The notes below the pieces were generated by a model, which saw only the letters and a program-made list of their open reading frames with translations, was not told where the DNA came from and did no database searches. A stretch of DNA of 64,000 nt, taken from contig CM037878.1 in assembly GCA_021292165.1 (NCBI GenBank), positions 4,340,001-4,404,000 on the forward strand, in the 5' to 3' direction. Source of the DNA: Shinisaurus crocodilurus (lineage: Eukaryota > Chordata > Lepidosauria > Squamata > Shinisauridae). Made by a program: the position numbers and the translations under genes. Of this stretch, positions 44,772-55,752 are shown in pieces; positions within the stretch are counted from its first letter, which is position 1; every line of letters begins with the position of its first letter.

Positions 44772-45339
44772 CTAATGTTCACCTTAAATATACCTTTTCA
44801 ACAAGGAATAATTGTTGGGGAAATAATTCTGAAATGACCCCCTCCCCCCAGACCAATATATTTTTAGAGCAGATGTATGCCTCCTCCGCACCACCTGCAA
44901 ATCCATTTCCTTGGTTGTCCTCAGCCATGATTCACTCGAACGAGATTAAAGTGGACTAGATCCCCAATCTGATTCAGAATCTCAGAAGATAGTGGTGACC
45001 ATATAGAGTATGGGCTGTCTTGGGAGCAATCTGAGTACGCCCGTAGACAGCCCGTGCTCTCCAGGCACCTTCACTGCTACGGGGAGCAATTCTTGCGGGT
45101 AGAAAAGGAGCTTGCGCTAGCAAATGTTTCTCTGGTCTGGATTAACCGTGTCTGCACCCAGCAGAGCACTGAGGTCGCTGTGCAGAATGCCCCCTTGATC
45201 ATGACTCTGTATCTGATGAGGTAGACAGACCCCTGTGATGGATGAAGGAAAAGGAAAGCATTTTTTAAATATCGGTGGACAGGATTTATTTTTAAAAGGA
45301 TATGCCATTTCAGCTCAGCCCTGGCTTTGAACACTCCAC

Positions 45340-45412
45340 ATGTTGGCTGGGGAATGCTGTGAGTTGTAAGACTTTTCTTCAGTCTAAACATGCATAGGAT
45401 TGCACTCTAAGG
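45340..45412. mobile_element. Palindromic MITE, GCAATCCTATGCATGTTTAG family, half copy
   Basis: GGCTGGGGAATGCTGTGAG, TTGTAAGACTTTTCTTCAG and TCTAAACATGCATAGGATTG form the right arm only. Confidence 0.72.
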
Positions 45413-45613
45413 CACTACATACATGCTAAATATTGCTTTTATTCAGTAGTGTAACATTCTCACTAGGTATTTTTTTAAAAATAAACTTCTAGTCCTCATG
45501 ATTGCCTGTGCATGGCAGGGGCCGGGTGGAGTTTGAAGAGATATAGGCAATTCCAGCTGCAGTCTTAGAAGCCAGCTGACAACTGAGCTGGCCCATCTCG
45601 CCAACACAAATGG

Positions 45614-45667
45614 CCGCTGGGAGTTGTAGGCCAAAAACATCTGGGGACCCAAGGTTGGAGAACACTG
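45614..45667. mobile_element. Hairpin hAT MITE, half copy
   Basis: The right arm runs from GCTGGGAGTTGTAGG to GGAGAACACTG. The left arm and left duplication are missing. Confidence 0.85.
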
Positions 45668-45982
45668 CCCTAGGGGAAAAGAAAAGTCTTTGCCGGTGCC
45701 AAACAGATGGCCAGAAGTTCATCCCAGCCTCTTTAGTTAACTCAGCTGGGTTAGTTCTATTTTCTCTAGACGTCCTAGTCCAGCTTGATTAAACAAGGAC
45801 TAGATCAGAATATAGTTTCCTAACTTAAAATCAGCTCTGGCCAAATTCCTCTTGATGGCCACCCACCTCTTTCTTTTTTCCTTCACATCGACTTAGCAGA
45901 GGGTCACCTTACTGAAAATCCAGTTCAAGCGGAAACCAAATCACATGTGCAATTTAAAACAATGTACATATTATATATAGAT

Positions 45983-46009
<27 letters not shown>
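45983..46009. repeat. (AC)n microsatellite
   Basis: Uninterrupted AC run, seen directly. Confidence 0.93.
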
Positions 46010-46013
<4 letters not shown>

Positions 46014-46014
46014 T

Positions 46015-46500
46015 TTGCATATGCATCAAAGATAAGGTTAAAGAAGAAAGATGACAAGCAGGTCTCTTCTGCGTGACCTGCTTTTGAATAAACAACGTTA
46101 TATTCCGCAGTCAATTATCTCCAAAGTACAAAGTGTTCCGTTACCAAAAAAAGACCATTCGCAGCGGCTGGTCAAAAAGGACGCATCCATGCACTGAAGT
46201 GAGCGCTTAATCTTTTGTGTTCCTGTATAATTTTATACAAATAGGGATGGTTTGTGGGCCACAGACAAGAGGTTGCCGCATTCTATTTTTCTATTATTTC
46301 ATAAAACGTCTAATTGCAGGCAACGGCGAGAGGTGCCAGCATTGCTAGGGGAATGCGACGGGGTATGCTTTGCGCAGGCCGGTAATAAGGGCCTCCGACA
46401 GGAAAGTGGAAAAACAAATCATTATTCGAATGTATTGAACAGAAGAGGCCTAATGGGACCCATAGGAAAAAACAGTCCCCTTTATTATGGCTTCGTTATC
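46015..46500. other. Candidate conserved non-coding sequence
   Basis: This repeat-free stretch has complex composition and many homeodomain-like TAAT/ATTA words, including GTCAATTATC, CTAATTGCAGG and AATCATTATTCG. It is the kind of intronic DNA that often proves conserved, but I have no comparison to show it. Confidence 0.3.
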
Positions 46501-46798
46501 CAAGAGTCCCCTGTTCTGCATTAAAATGCCCCCCCCCCCCCAATTTTGCTTTTTTAATGTTGGCTCTTAAGAACTGAGAATCTGCAGAGACAGATATTAT
46601 TTTGATGTTCTGATGGCAGCAGGCGGCAAAGGAGAACTGACTTCCCTCTGCCCCCCGTTTGTCCGTTGAAAGCACCTGCCGATGTTTGATGGAAGCACTT
46701 GGGCTCACACGTTTTTCTCCAGACTTGCAAGTTATCATATACAGCGTGGGGCCAGGATATATAATTTAAGAGATTACACAGATGTCCAATACAGCAAC

Positions 46799-46912
46799 CC
46801 GATGTGTTCGACTACACCTCCCATCATCCCCAGCTACCGTGGCCACTGGCTATGCCGGCTGGGAATGATGGGCGTCACGGTCTGACACATCGGGTGGGTG
46901 CCAGACTGGGCG
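46799..46912. mobile_element. hAT-like MITE, CCCCAACCTGG family
   Basis: CCGATGTGTTCGACTACACC, TCCCATCATCCCCAGC and the mirrored GGGAATGATGGGCGTCACGG, CTGACACATCGGGTGGGTGCC form an imperfect palindrome. The outermost ends are lost. Confidence 0.68.
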
Positions 46913-47204
46913 AAGCTGCGATACGCATGATCCTTCAACAGACGCTCAGATCAAGCAGAACAAAGAACAAGGGCAGCCATGATCACGGAGTGTATCATTC
47001 CCCCAAAATGACAAAGACACTCTAGCTCTCAGCAAATGCATATTCAGACATTTGATCTTCTATCGCCTTTAAATCATAAGTTAATCCCATCATCGCTGCA
47101 GCATCACAGACCCTAAAGCACCAATCAGACGAGGGAGTGGCAATTCCCTTTTTCCAAAATGTAGGGATTGAGATTTATGTTGCCATTAGAAACATCATGT
47201 CCTG

Positions 47205-47660
47205 TGCATCTAAAGGCCTGTCTCCTCCCGCATGTACCTGCTGGACCCTTAGGCCGTCTTCAGGGGCCCTCCTCTGGGTGCCTGCACCAAAGGAAGTTAG
47301 GCGGGTGGCTACTAGAGACAGGACCTCCTCAGTGATGACACCCCACTTATGGAATAAACTCCCCAAGTGGGTTTGCTTGGCACCTACGTTGCTATCTGTT
47401 TGGCACCAGGCAAAGACCTTTCTTTTCCCCCAGGCATTTTAGAGATGAAGTTCTAGGTTATTATGGCCGTTTTATTCATTCCTGTGCTGTTTATTGTTTT
47501 GCAGTATATTGTATTTTTTTTTAAAAAAATTGTATTGTATTTTATATCTTTAACTGTTCTGTGGCATTTTAGTTTTTTTAACAGTTTGTATTCCGCCCAG
47601 AGAACATTAGTTATTGGGTGGATTAGAAATGTAATAAATCAATATATTAAAATAATAATG
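47205..47660 (+). mobile_element. L2-type LINE, family A, C-terminus and 3' end
   Basis: The plus-strand frame reads RRVATRDRTSSVMTPHLWNK, LPKWVCLAPTLLSVWHQAK and TFLFPQAF. The 3' end is GCCCAGAGAACATTAGTTA, TTGGGTGG and TAATAAATCAATA. A second, older L2-like fragment follows at about 47690-47890. Confidence 0.75.
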
Positions 47661-47892
47661 CCAAATCTACCCTTTCCACACAAGCCTCTAAATAATGAAG
47701 AAGGGACCTGGGTACTTGAAGGACCACCTCTTCCCACCTGCCTTCAACAGTGGTCATTTCTCAAGGTCCTGCGATGTGTTCCACCACTAAGGCAGGTAGA
47801 ATTGGTGGGGACATGGTAGAGGGCATTTTCGGTGGCAGCACCCTGATTGTGGAGCTCTGTCCTAAAGGAGGTTAAGACTGGCCCCTTCTCTG

Positions 47893-48075
47893 TTTTTATT
47901 TTTATTTATTTATTTATTATATTTATACCCCCGCCTTTTTTCCTGCAAGGAACCCAAGGTGGCTTACATAATCCTCCTCCTCCTCGTCTCCATGTTATCC
48001 TCACAACAACCCTGTGAGGTAGGTTAGGCTGAGAGTCAGTGACTGGCCCAAAGTCACCCAGTCCTTCAGGCAAGG
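47893..48075 (-). mobile_element. tRNA-derived SINE (MIR/CORE-like), truncated
   Basis: The inverted tail (TTTATTTATTTATT, then CCCGCCTTTTTTCCTGCAAG) and core (CTGTGAGGTAGGTTAGGCTG, GTCAGTGACTGGCCCAAAGT) are present. The tRNA head is missing. Confidence 0.82.
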
Positions 48076-48159
48076 GGTTAGGCAGCAGGAAGTCCTTCCC
48101 AGCTCTGCTACACAAGACCCTTTTTTAAACTGGAAATCTTATACATGTGTTCTACACTA

Positions 48160-48577
48160 CCAGACTGCCTTAATATGGAGTCAGTCCATTAGTTCAGCTA
48201 GACCAGCACCAGCAAGTCTGACTGACAGCAACACTCCAAGGTCTTCAGCAGAAAAAGTTCTTTCCCAGCACGGACGGCCTTCTCCTTATCCCATCAGCCA
48301 GAGCAGCCAGGCTGGTGGGGACTAGGAAGAGGGCCTTCTCTGTGGCGGCCCCCAAGGTATGGAACTCCCTCCCTAGTGACCTTTGCCATGCCCCCTCCAT
48401 GATGAGCTTCCGCTGCGCATGAAAAACATGGTATTTCAGGCGGGAATATGGGGTGGGTTAGGATTTTAAAAAGAATTTTTAATACTGTTTTAATTATCAT
48501 GTTTTATTGTATTGTTTTAATTGTACATTGCCCAGGGTGGCCAGGTGACCGGCCAGATGGGCGATCAACAAATATAA

Positions 48578-48608
<31 letters not shown>

Positions 48609-48690
48609 GCACGCCTGCTACCAGAGAACTTTTCATAGCTGGAGACATCAGGGATTGACCTCGAGACCTTCTGCATCAGCCAGCCTTCCC
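48160..48690 (-). mobile_element. tRNA-headed SINE, second family, split by an L2 copy
   Basis: The left part (48160-48262) has GGAGTCAGTCCATTAG and TCTGACTGACAGCAACACTC. The right part (48605-48690) has GCTGGAGACATCAGGG, ATTGACCTCGAGACCTTCTG. Together they restore the inverted order of this family. The L2 family B insert lies between. Confidence 0.65.
48263..48604 (+). mobile_element. L2-type LINE, family B, C-terminus and 3' end
   Basis: The plus-strand reading has a [24 protein letters not shown] block, then [16 protein letters not shown]. The 3' end is GGGTGGCCAGGTGACC, GGCCAGATGGGCGATC and (AAAT)n at 48577-48604. It sits within a SINE. Confidence 0.82.
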
Positions 48691-48790
48691 CAACCTGGGT
48701 CCCTCCAGACAATGGCCATGTTGGCTGGGCATGATGAGAGTTGCAGTGCCGCACATCTGGAGGGCATGAGCTTGAGGAATGCCGCTCTGC
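48677..48790. mobile_element. hAT-like MITE, CCCCAACCTGG family
   Basis: CAGCCTTCCCCAACCTGGG, TCCCTCCAGACAATGGCCA and mirrored GAGTTGCAGTGCCGCACATC, TGGAGGGCATGAGCTTGAGG. Confidence 0.75.
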
Positions 48791-48844
48791 TGTCAAACAA
48801 TGGCTCACCTCTGGAGCCACACCGCTTCTTCCTGCAGACTCCGG

Positions 48845-49229
48845 TAGGCATGTGCGAATCAGCAAAACTCGAGTTCGCCGAAGTTCTCCAAATGCCATCT
48901 CGAAGGCTGTTCTGATTCAAGCCCGTATCAGATTGCGAGCTTTCTTTTCACATGAAAATCTCTGCATTTCTCGTGCACATCTCTCCACATGTGCATCCAT
49001 TGTGTGCATCTTTGAAAGGGGCGCATTCGTCTCCCACTGATTCAAGTGTATTTGTGCGCATTTTTCAAAAGTGTGCATCTTTATTTTTGGTCCACGAATC
49101 ACATTGCAAAGTCAGTAATCTACAGACTTCGACCGCAGATGGCGTCCAAGTCCATGTTCGGTTCAGAAGGTGCGAACGGAGCAAATCCTGATCAAAAATG
49201 AACCGAAACACATTTCTCATGCATCTCTA
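48845..49229 (+). mobile_element. Foldback hAT-like MITE, TAGGGATG-end family
   Basis: The ends are TAGGCATGTGCGAATCAGC and TCTCATGCATCTCTA. Body blocks are collinear with 34410-34819. No clear target duplication. Confidence 0.75.
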
Positions 49230-50047
49230 CCACAGAGGCAGGAAGGCTCTTTGGCCAGAGCCCGAGAATGAACCAAGGAGCTTAGTGGTGTTACACCCGT
49301 GCAAGAAAACACTGGTCATGCTGCAGCTAGGTGCAAGAACTATTGTCCACTGGCATGTTGTCTGACAAGATTTGATAACTGCACTCCGCCATTGCACGGA
49401 GGAAGGAAGGGGAGGTGCCAGCAAAGGCAAGCGTGAAAGCCCCTTGCTGTCTGGCCCCTCAGGCGACAGTCCTGCCCCCCACTTCACTAAGGGCAGCGGG
49501 AAAGGCTGGCCCTCTGGCAAGGCAGTGCTGATGTTGTGATGCACATTTCTTAATTTACTCAGACTGATTTTAAACCAGAATTTGTAACTGGCTTTGCGAT
49601 CCCTTGGGGTGTCAATGGTAAAGAAGCCAAGAAACACTTTCCCGCCTCTTGAATATCGCTCACGTATTTGCATAGCATTGTTAGCTGTGCATCCCCATCT
49701 TTTAAATAAAGACAGACAAGTACAATAAAATAGCATCAACTGCAATCCTTTGGAAATGTCTTATTCATACTTTTATTTCTAAAACGCATTAGTCACCTTA
49801 GAGCTGATAGCTCTGGGGGCAATGTGCGCGAAAAAAACAAATCAAGTCCCCAAACCACATGCAAACAGAACCAGCATCATAAAACAATCAGCTTAAAGCA
49901 CTGTTTCATAACAACCGCTTATTAGCATATGTTTCCGGAATTAGAACTACTCTCTTTGTTACAGTTCTACTCAACGCGTGCTTTAAATACTCGACAGTTA
50001 TTGGACCGGTCAGTTGAATATACGGAGGGCAGAGAAGGAAGGAGGTG

Positions 50048-50100
50048 GCCGGGTGACCGGCCAGATGGGCGATTAATAAATATAATATAATAAATAAATT
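50048..50100 (+). mobile_element. L2 family B tail only
   Basis: GGTGGCCGGGTGACCGGCC, AGATGGGCGATTAATAAAT and a short TAAATAAA tail make up about 53 bases of L2 3' end. Confidence 0.78.
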
Positions 50101-50257
50101 TGTGAACTGCAAACCTGCTCATGCTGACAGGACCAGGGAACCCTGCACCCTAACCTTGGATCGCACAATGTTGCAGAAACAAAATGCATTAACTCAAAAA
50201 CGTAAGCAACAGGCACCAGGGACTATAGTCCAAACAATCACTGCAGATATACAACCA

Positions 50258-50680
50258 CAGAGTTGGAAGGTACCTCGGAGATCATCTAGTCCAGTGTTCT
50301 CCAACCTTGGTTCCCCAGATGTTTTTGGCCTACAACTCCCAGCATGCCCCAGCCAGCTATGCCAAAAAACATCTGGGGAACCAAGGTTGGAGAACACTGA
50401 TCTAGTCCAACCCCCTGCTTAATGCAGGCTCTCCAGTGCAGAGTGTGGCTACAGCATCGCTGACGGATGGCCGTCCAGCCTCTGCTTAAATAGCTCCAGC
50501 AAAGGAGAGGCCACCACCTCCCAAGGGTGTCTGCTCCCATGCCAAACAGCCCTTAGGAAGTTTTGCCTAATGCCTCGCCGAAATATGTACAGTGCCGTGC
50601 TTGCCTGTCGACGGTGGCACACGACTGGGCACCAACCACCCTCTTCCCGCAACACTCGCAAATCCACGGCTCTCCAGCAG
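50258..50680 (-). mobile_element. CR1-type LINE 3' end, different subfamily, split by a hairpin MITE
   Basis: CAGAGTTGGAAGGTACCTCG then ATCTAGTCCAACCCCCTGC mark the CR1 3' end, inverted. The minus-strand frame further right has IRQNFLRAVWHGSRHPWEVV and ASPLLELFKQRLDGHPS, the C-terminal pattern. The MITE at 50292-50399 interrupts the 3' end. Confidence 0.85.
50292..50399. mobile_element. Hairpin hAT MITE, 108-bp centre-deleted form, nested in CR1
   Basis: The ends are CAGTGTTCTCCAACC and its complement, with exact 8-bp duplications ATCTAGTC (50284-50291 and 50400-50407) that come from the CR1 target. Part of the right arm near the centre is lost (GCTATGCCAAAAAACATC). Both arms share GGTTCCCC/GGGGAACC. 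Confidence 0.96.
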
Positions 50681-51030
50681 TGTGATCTTATGCGTGTCTA
50701 CTCTGAAGTAAGTCCTATGGAACTCACGGTTCCATGGACTTTGAAGAAGCCCGAGTGCAAGGTGAAAGGGAGAAACGTGCTAAGCGAGAAGCACGTCAAA
50801 CGAATCCTTTACAGGACCATCTTCTATCTGGTAACCTGTGTCCTCACTGTGGGAAGCTGTGTGGATCTAGAATTGGCCTCCACAGTCACTTACGGACCCA
50901 TCGCTAGAGTCTACACAACTTTCTTTAGAATTTCCTCCTTTTATCCCGGAAGACAATCTTACTCGGTCACAAGTGATCGCCTGATGATGATGACTCCCGG
51001 GCAAGTGTGTGTAGGATTGCAACCTAAGAG
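50681..51030. mobile_element. Palindromic MITE, AAGTAAGTCC/ACTCCCGGG family, split by an RTE-like insert
   Basis: The left arm has TCTACTCTGAAGTAAGTCC. The right arm (from about 50993) has ACTCCCGGGCAAGTGTGTG and TAGGATTGCAACC. The pair resembles a widespread squamate repeat with CAATCC...GGATTG ends. Confidence 0.62.
50729..50994 (+). mobile_element. RTE-like LINE 3' end with zinc-finger remnant, nested in a MITE
   Basis: It is collinear with the other two copies from TTTGAAGAAGCCCGAGTGC through the C2H2-finger codons to GATCGCCTGATGATGATG. The frame encoding EARVQGEREKRAKREARQ continues into LCPHCGKLCGSRIGLHSHL. It is truncated to about 265 bp and ends in GAT units. Confidence 0.8.
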
Positions 51031-51621
51031 AAAGGCCATGAGCATAGAACCCACATGGTCGTTATGAACCAACCGGTGCCTTCCAAGCAATCCTTAGTGA
51101 GATTTGTGATGCCACTGGTGGACCGTGTGTGCTGATGGGCATCGACGTGGTGCCCAATGACTGTCTCAACCAGGCCTCTGGCTGCGGAGGATGCAACAAA
51201 ACAACGGGTGCCATGTTGGGGTGGAAAGGTGGGATATAGATTAATTAAATACATGAATAAATCCATGGAAGGCCTCACCCTGTTTCTCAGTCAGCAGTCC
51301 AGGCACCCTGGCCCCAGGCCGGTTGGTCACACTGAGTCTTCTTTCCTTGAAGGCCTTTAAGGAGAGCTCGGACAGACAGCTGCGGGGGTTATTTTAGATG
51401 TAGAAGGTTTTGGATGGGGATCGGGCAGGGGGAACCAACCAACCTTTTCCTCCAGATGGGGAGGGACGGATCAGTCTGTTTTGGTCTGCGGCACTTTCAC
51501 ATGTGTCCATGCTTGGGTCCATTCCATCACTTCCTGCATTAATTTGTGATTTCTTTTTTTAAACTCACTAAATTTGTATTTCATACACGTTTTCACGTTT
51601 TACCACAAAATACACATTTCT

Positions 51622-51710
51622 AAGAACGCAATCCTATGCATGTTTAGACAGAAGAAAGTCCTAAAAGTAGGATTTTTTTCTGTCTAAACATGTGTAAGAT
51701 TGCACCCTAA
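51622..51710. mobile_element. Palindromic MITE, GCAATCCTATGCATGTTTAG family, short form
   Basis: ACGCAATCCTATGCATG, TTTAGACAGAAGAAAGTCC and the mirrored GGATTTTTTTCTGTCTAAAC, ATGTGTAAGATTGCACCC form a compact hairpin. The inner GGGAGTTGTAGG arms are missing. Confidence 0.85.
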
Positions 51711-51848
51711 ATATATATTTTTGTCCTCACTTGCCCTCTTAGCGGTCGCTGTGCAGGCAAATACAATCGGTCACACAGCAAGGTGATGTCATTCCCATCA
51801 ACTATAGGATCACTGATTTGACTGATGTCATTTATGGGACTAAATCCA

Positions 51849-51905
51849 GGGAGGAGGAGGAGGAGGAAGCAGTTGGGTGGTGGTGGTGGTGGTGGTGGTG
51901 GTGGG
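51849..51905. repeat. (GAG)n and (GGT)n microsatellites
   Basis: A GAG run (51849-51868) and a GGT run (51876-51905) lie close together, seen directly. Confidence 0.9.
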
Positions 51906-51999
51906 GAGACAAATATTCACACAGACCTCAGCATTTTTCAGGAAAAATTCCCACCCCACCAGAAATTAAATTGCTAGTTTTGATGTGTAATCACCAAAT

Positions 52000-52540
52000 G
52001 TGGAGCCGGGGAATATTGCTGGTGGATTTCCAAGCCCAATTTGAAGAGCTGGTTTTAACTTTTAAAGCCTTAAATGCTCGGGGGCCAAATTAGTTGAAGG
52101 ACTGCCTTCACGCATATCAACTCTGAGGTCATCAGCCAAAGTCCTACTTTCATGCCTGCCCTTGCAAACAACTAGACTGGCGAGCACAAGAGAGAGGGCT
52201 TCTTTGGCAGTGGCCCCATGCCTATGGAACGTGCTACCAACTGGGGTGCATCAAGCTCCCATCATGAAAACCCTCTAGAAGAACGTGAACGATGCATTTA
52301 ATCTCGGCAGCTTTTATTGAGCAGGTTTAATGGAATTTGTTTTAGTTTGTTATTGATCTTACTGGTGTCTTTTTGGGCTGGTTTTAATTTTACAGTTGGA
52401 GGTTATTAGTTAGTTCTGGTTTTGCTTTTGTGTTATTGATGCTTTCTTATTATTTTTAAGCTGCCTTGAGAGGATTTTTTTTAAATCCTTAATGACAGCT
52501 CATAGGTATTTAAAATAAAAATGTAAAAATAAGTAAATCT
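52000..52540 (+). mobile_element. L2-type LINE, C-terminus and 3' end, diverged
   Basis: A broken reading shows FEELVLTFKALNARGP, a REGFFGSGPMPMERATNWG-like block and a KTL-x3-NVND end. It is followed by AT-rich 3' sequence with AAGCTGCCTTGAGAGGA and a TAAAATAAAAATGTAAAAAT tail. Confidence 0.65.
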
Positions 52541-53079
52541 GTGCAGTCCCCATCGTAACGGCACCACCGGCAGCTGCACCTCTCACGGAAACCTTCCATT
52601 TCCCCACTTTATCTCACTCTTCTTATGCAAATCGTTTCCTGATGTATCTATCTTCATGGTCCGTGTAACCCTCCCGCCCTCCCACCCCACTTCACTTCAG
52701 GCCTAGATAAGGATGGGTATTGAGTTAAGCGATGACTTATCGGATTGTTTCCCCTTCCTCCACTGGAGGGGAGAGCAAATCACATCGGGGAACAAAGCAG
52801 AAAATGTGTTCCAAAGTCAGAAGCTCGTAAAATTAAATTCCCCAGACAAAGACACATGCCGAAGCCGCTGAATGTATATTATGATCACTTACTGCGGAGG
52901 CAGACACCCCACGGGGGGAAAGGAAAAGTGTGTGTGCACGGGGGAGGGGGGACTTATCAAACAAAACATGATTTTTCAAGGCCATTTTCTTGCGGGCACA
53001 ATTCAGTGATACATATTTCCCATTTGGGGCAGGGAGGGGGAACGCCTCATGCCAGTTCTATGGGAGGGTTTCCCTAGTC

Positions 53080-53214
53080 CAGTGTTCTCCAACCTTGGGT
53101 CCCCAGATGTTTTTGGCCTACAACTCCCAGCATGCCCCAGCCAGCGTAGCTGGCTGGGGCATGCTGGGAGTTGTAGGCCAAAAACATCTGGGGACCCAAG
53201 GTTGGAGAACATTG
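53080..53214. mobile_element. Hairpin hAT MITE, full length (135 bp)
   Basis: It has exact 8-bp duplications CCCTAGTC (53072-53079 and 53215-53222). The arms pair throughout except one base near the right end (ACATTG instead of ACACTG). The centre is AGCCAGCGTAGCTGGCT. Confidence 0.97.
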
Positions 53215-53474
53215 CCCTAGTCTGACAGTGGGCACTTTTTGCTTGGGTGAAGGAAGCTGTTCCATTTAATGTACTGATGAACGGTGAAGGGCTCTGGAGG
53301 TAAATCTCTCTCCAGGTGGCTAAATTAAGCAGGCGTCTAAGCAAGATGAATATTGCCAGGAAGCTGTTACTTAGCTACTGTATGTGCCACCCTCTGCAGG
53401 TCGTTCTTTATCATTAGATCTCAAAGAAGGGGAAAAAAGAACACAGCAAAGCCAAGTTGTATTTGAAATGGAAG

Positions 53475-53542
<68 letters not shown>

Positions 53543-53543
53543 A
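53475..53543. repeat. (CT)n(CA)n compound microsatellite
   Basis: A 44-base CT run passes into a 25-base AC run, seen directly. Confidence 0.93.
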
Positions 53544-55234
53544 TGCCCGCACATGCGTGCGCACACACACACGCGCGTGCAGAGGCCCTCAACACCTGCA
53601 TTGGTGCTTTAAGACCGAAAGAGAAAGCAAGCAAGACAGGAAGGGACTGGCTTGCCAGGTTTTGAGTTCAACATTACTGGCCCAATGGACAGGGCCAAAG
53701 GGTGGAGTCATGTCAGAAGCTGGTGGCCGGGGGGGTAGCCAATGCATTTCCGTTCTGTCTGTCTGCAGTTGTTGCCGGATAAGAAGGGACTAGCAATGGG
53801 GCTCAGTTGCTAAGACCAGGACCTGCACCCCTCCACTCTGAAATGGAGATGGGGCAGCACCTGAATTCCCTCGATGCAATGCCAAGCCAACCTCCTAAAT
53901 GCAATACCCTGCCAATCAATGTTTGGAGATACTGAGCGCCCTGTGCGTCTCTGCCTGCCACCATCCAGTCTAGTACCCGCTCAGCCTCCAAGTAGTCAAA
54001 GCCCCCTATTCAGAAACCAGCCTTGGGGCTCCACCTTTTTTGTTTCCCAAGGAACATGTTTTGCAGCGGACACCCTTGTTTTTTTTGTCTTCTTAAGACA
54101 GGGATGGACAACTTTGGGAGGTTCGGGAGCCGTTTACCGCCCCTCCCACAGGCTGCACCTCCCCCTCTGCAGTGCTGACAAAAAAATATATGTAAAAAAT
54201 ATTTAGAAATGGCACCCAGAGCAGCTACCAAGAGCCAAAGGGGTCAAAATTACCTACTCCCTTGTGACACCCACCGCTGCCCCTACTTTTGGGGCAACAC
54301 TTAGTAGTGTGTTTATCTGTTTTTAACCACCTTTATCTTTCGTTTATACGGCTCCCTTGCTCGAGCTATGGGCCTCGATGCTCAGGTTCCACACCCAGGT
54401 CACTACATTCCCCTCAGGTATCCTGCTTGCCTCTCACTCAGGACTCACGGAAGACGCTCAGCCTCTCACACTCGGGCTCCCCTTCCCAATCCCTCAGGGA
54501 CACACCAGCAGTTGCCCGGGGTGATACTCCCTTCTCCCCACAAGGCTTTGGCCCCAACAGCCTCAGGCTAACTGGGGTAATGACTTGAATACAGTTGCTG
54601 CCACCTTCTTCTTTCTCCACTGAGATTGCTCCCAAAAGACGTGTGCGTCGTTCCTTCCCTTAGTCACCCAATCTCACACCAAGGGTTAACAGTAAAACAA
54701 GACAAGGTCCACACACACACATCCCTTAAAGAAGGAAACAAATGCTACATTCAGGCGCTTGCTTATCTTATAACAGTTACAGTATTTCAACTCCAGGCCG
54801 AGGTAACTTTTCTATACAGAGTTCCCTTCCAGCTCTCCGCTGGGTGGCATCTTTGTGCCCCGTCGCCCTGCATTCCGGTCCGGTGGATGCCCAGCTGTGA
54901 CCCGGGGACTCCTGATCTGCCCAAGTTTCTCTTGAGGGGTTGCGGGCTAGGTGCCTGTTCTTGTACCCCACTGCCCCACACTCCAGCCCAGTGGATGCTG
55001 TGTCATGGGCTGGGAACACATGGTCCCTCCCTCCATTTTTCCTGGATTTGATGTATTCCGTTTTATTATTTATTTAATGTTCCTCAACCCAGTACCACTG
55101 AGGATTCCACCGCCTCTGGTCATCTCAGCAGATACGGGATAGATAACAAGTCCACTTTCCTTCTCTTTCTCTCTCTCCTCCTCCAGCTCATTGTCTCTCT
55201 GTCTCTCTCTGTCTCTCTCATTCTCAATCCGCCC

Positions 55235-55560
55235 CTGAATTTATTTATTCATTTGCAAGTATTTACAGACCGCTTGCATCTACAGATCTCAAAGCGGTGT
55301 ACACAACTCATAAAAGCATAAGCAGATAAAGCCAGTGCACAGAATAGTACCGTGTATCTATCTACATATGCATAAGATGCTAGTCTAAATTACACAGGGA
55401 AGCCTTGCATAAACAGAGGAGGCTTCAACATGCGCCTGAAGATGAAAAGTGTTGGTGCATGTCTCATCTCAGCGGGGAGACTTTTCCACGCATTATTATG
55501 TCTTTCTGGGATGGCCTTCAAAACCTTGACTTGTAACGAAGTGTACACAGGCTGATCATT
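55235..55560 (-). mobile_element. L2-type LINE 3' region, old
   Basis: The inverted tail TTTATTTATTCATTTG and 3' end GACCGCTTGCATCTACAG, CAAAGCGGTGTACACAAC are followed by decayed coding-like sequence (GGGGAGACTTTTCCACGC on the plus strand). Subfamily is not determined. Confidence 0.6.
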
Positions 55561-55632
55561 CTTTTGCCTTTCTCTTAATAACCCCCCTTCCCCGGGCTCA
55601 GCCTCAAAGTCTTGGCACTGGAAACCTTACGG

Positions 55633-55752
55633 CAGTGTTCTCCAACCTTGGGTCCCCAGATGTTTTTGGCCTACAACTCCCAGCATGCCCCAGCCAGCAT
55701 GCTGGGAGTTGTAGGCCAAAAACATCTGGGGACCCAAGGTGGGAGAACACTG
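55633..55752. mobile_element. Hairpin hAT MITE, 120-bp centre-deleted form
   Basis: It has exact 8-bp duplications CCTTACGG (55625-55632 and 55753-55760). About 15 bp of the inner right arm are lost. One arm mismatch (AGGTGGGAG). Confidence 0.96.

Noticed and set aside
54080..55010. Possible hAT or LTR relics (CAGGGATGGACAACTT at 54100; repeated CCAGCCCAGTGGATGC-like words near 54880-55000)
   Set aside because: Only one end or weak internal repetition is visible; the borders cannot be supported.
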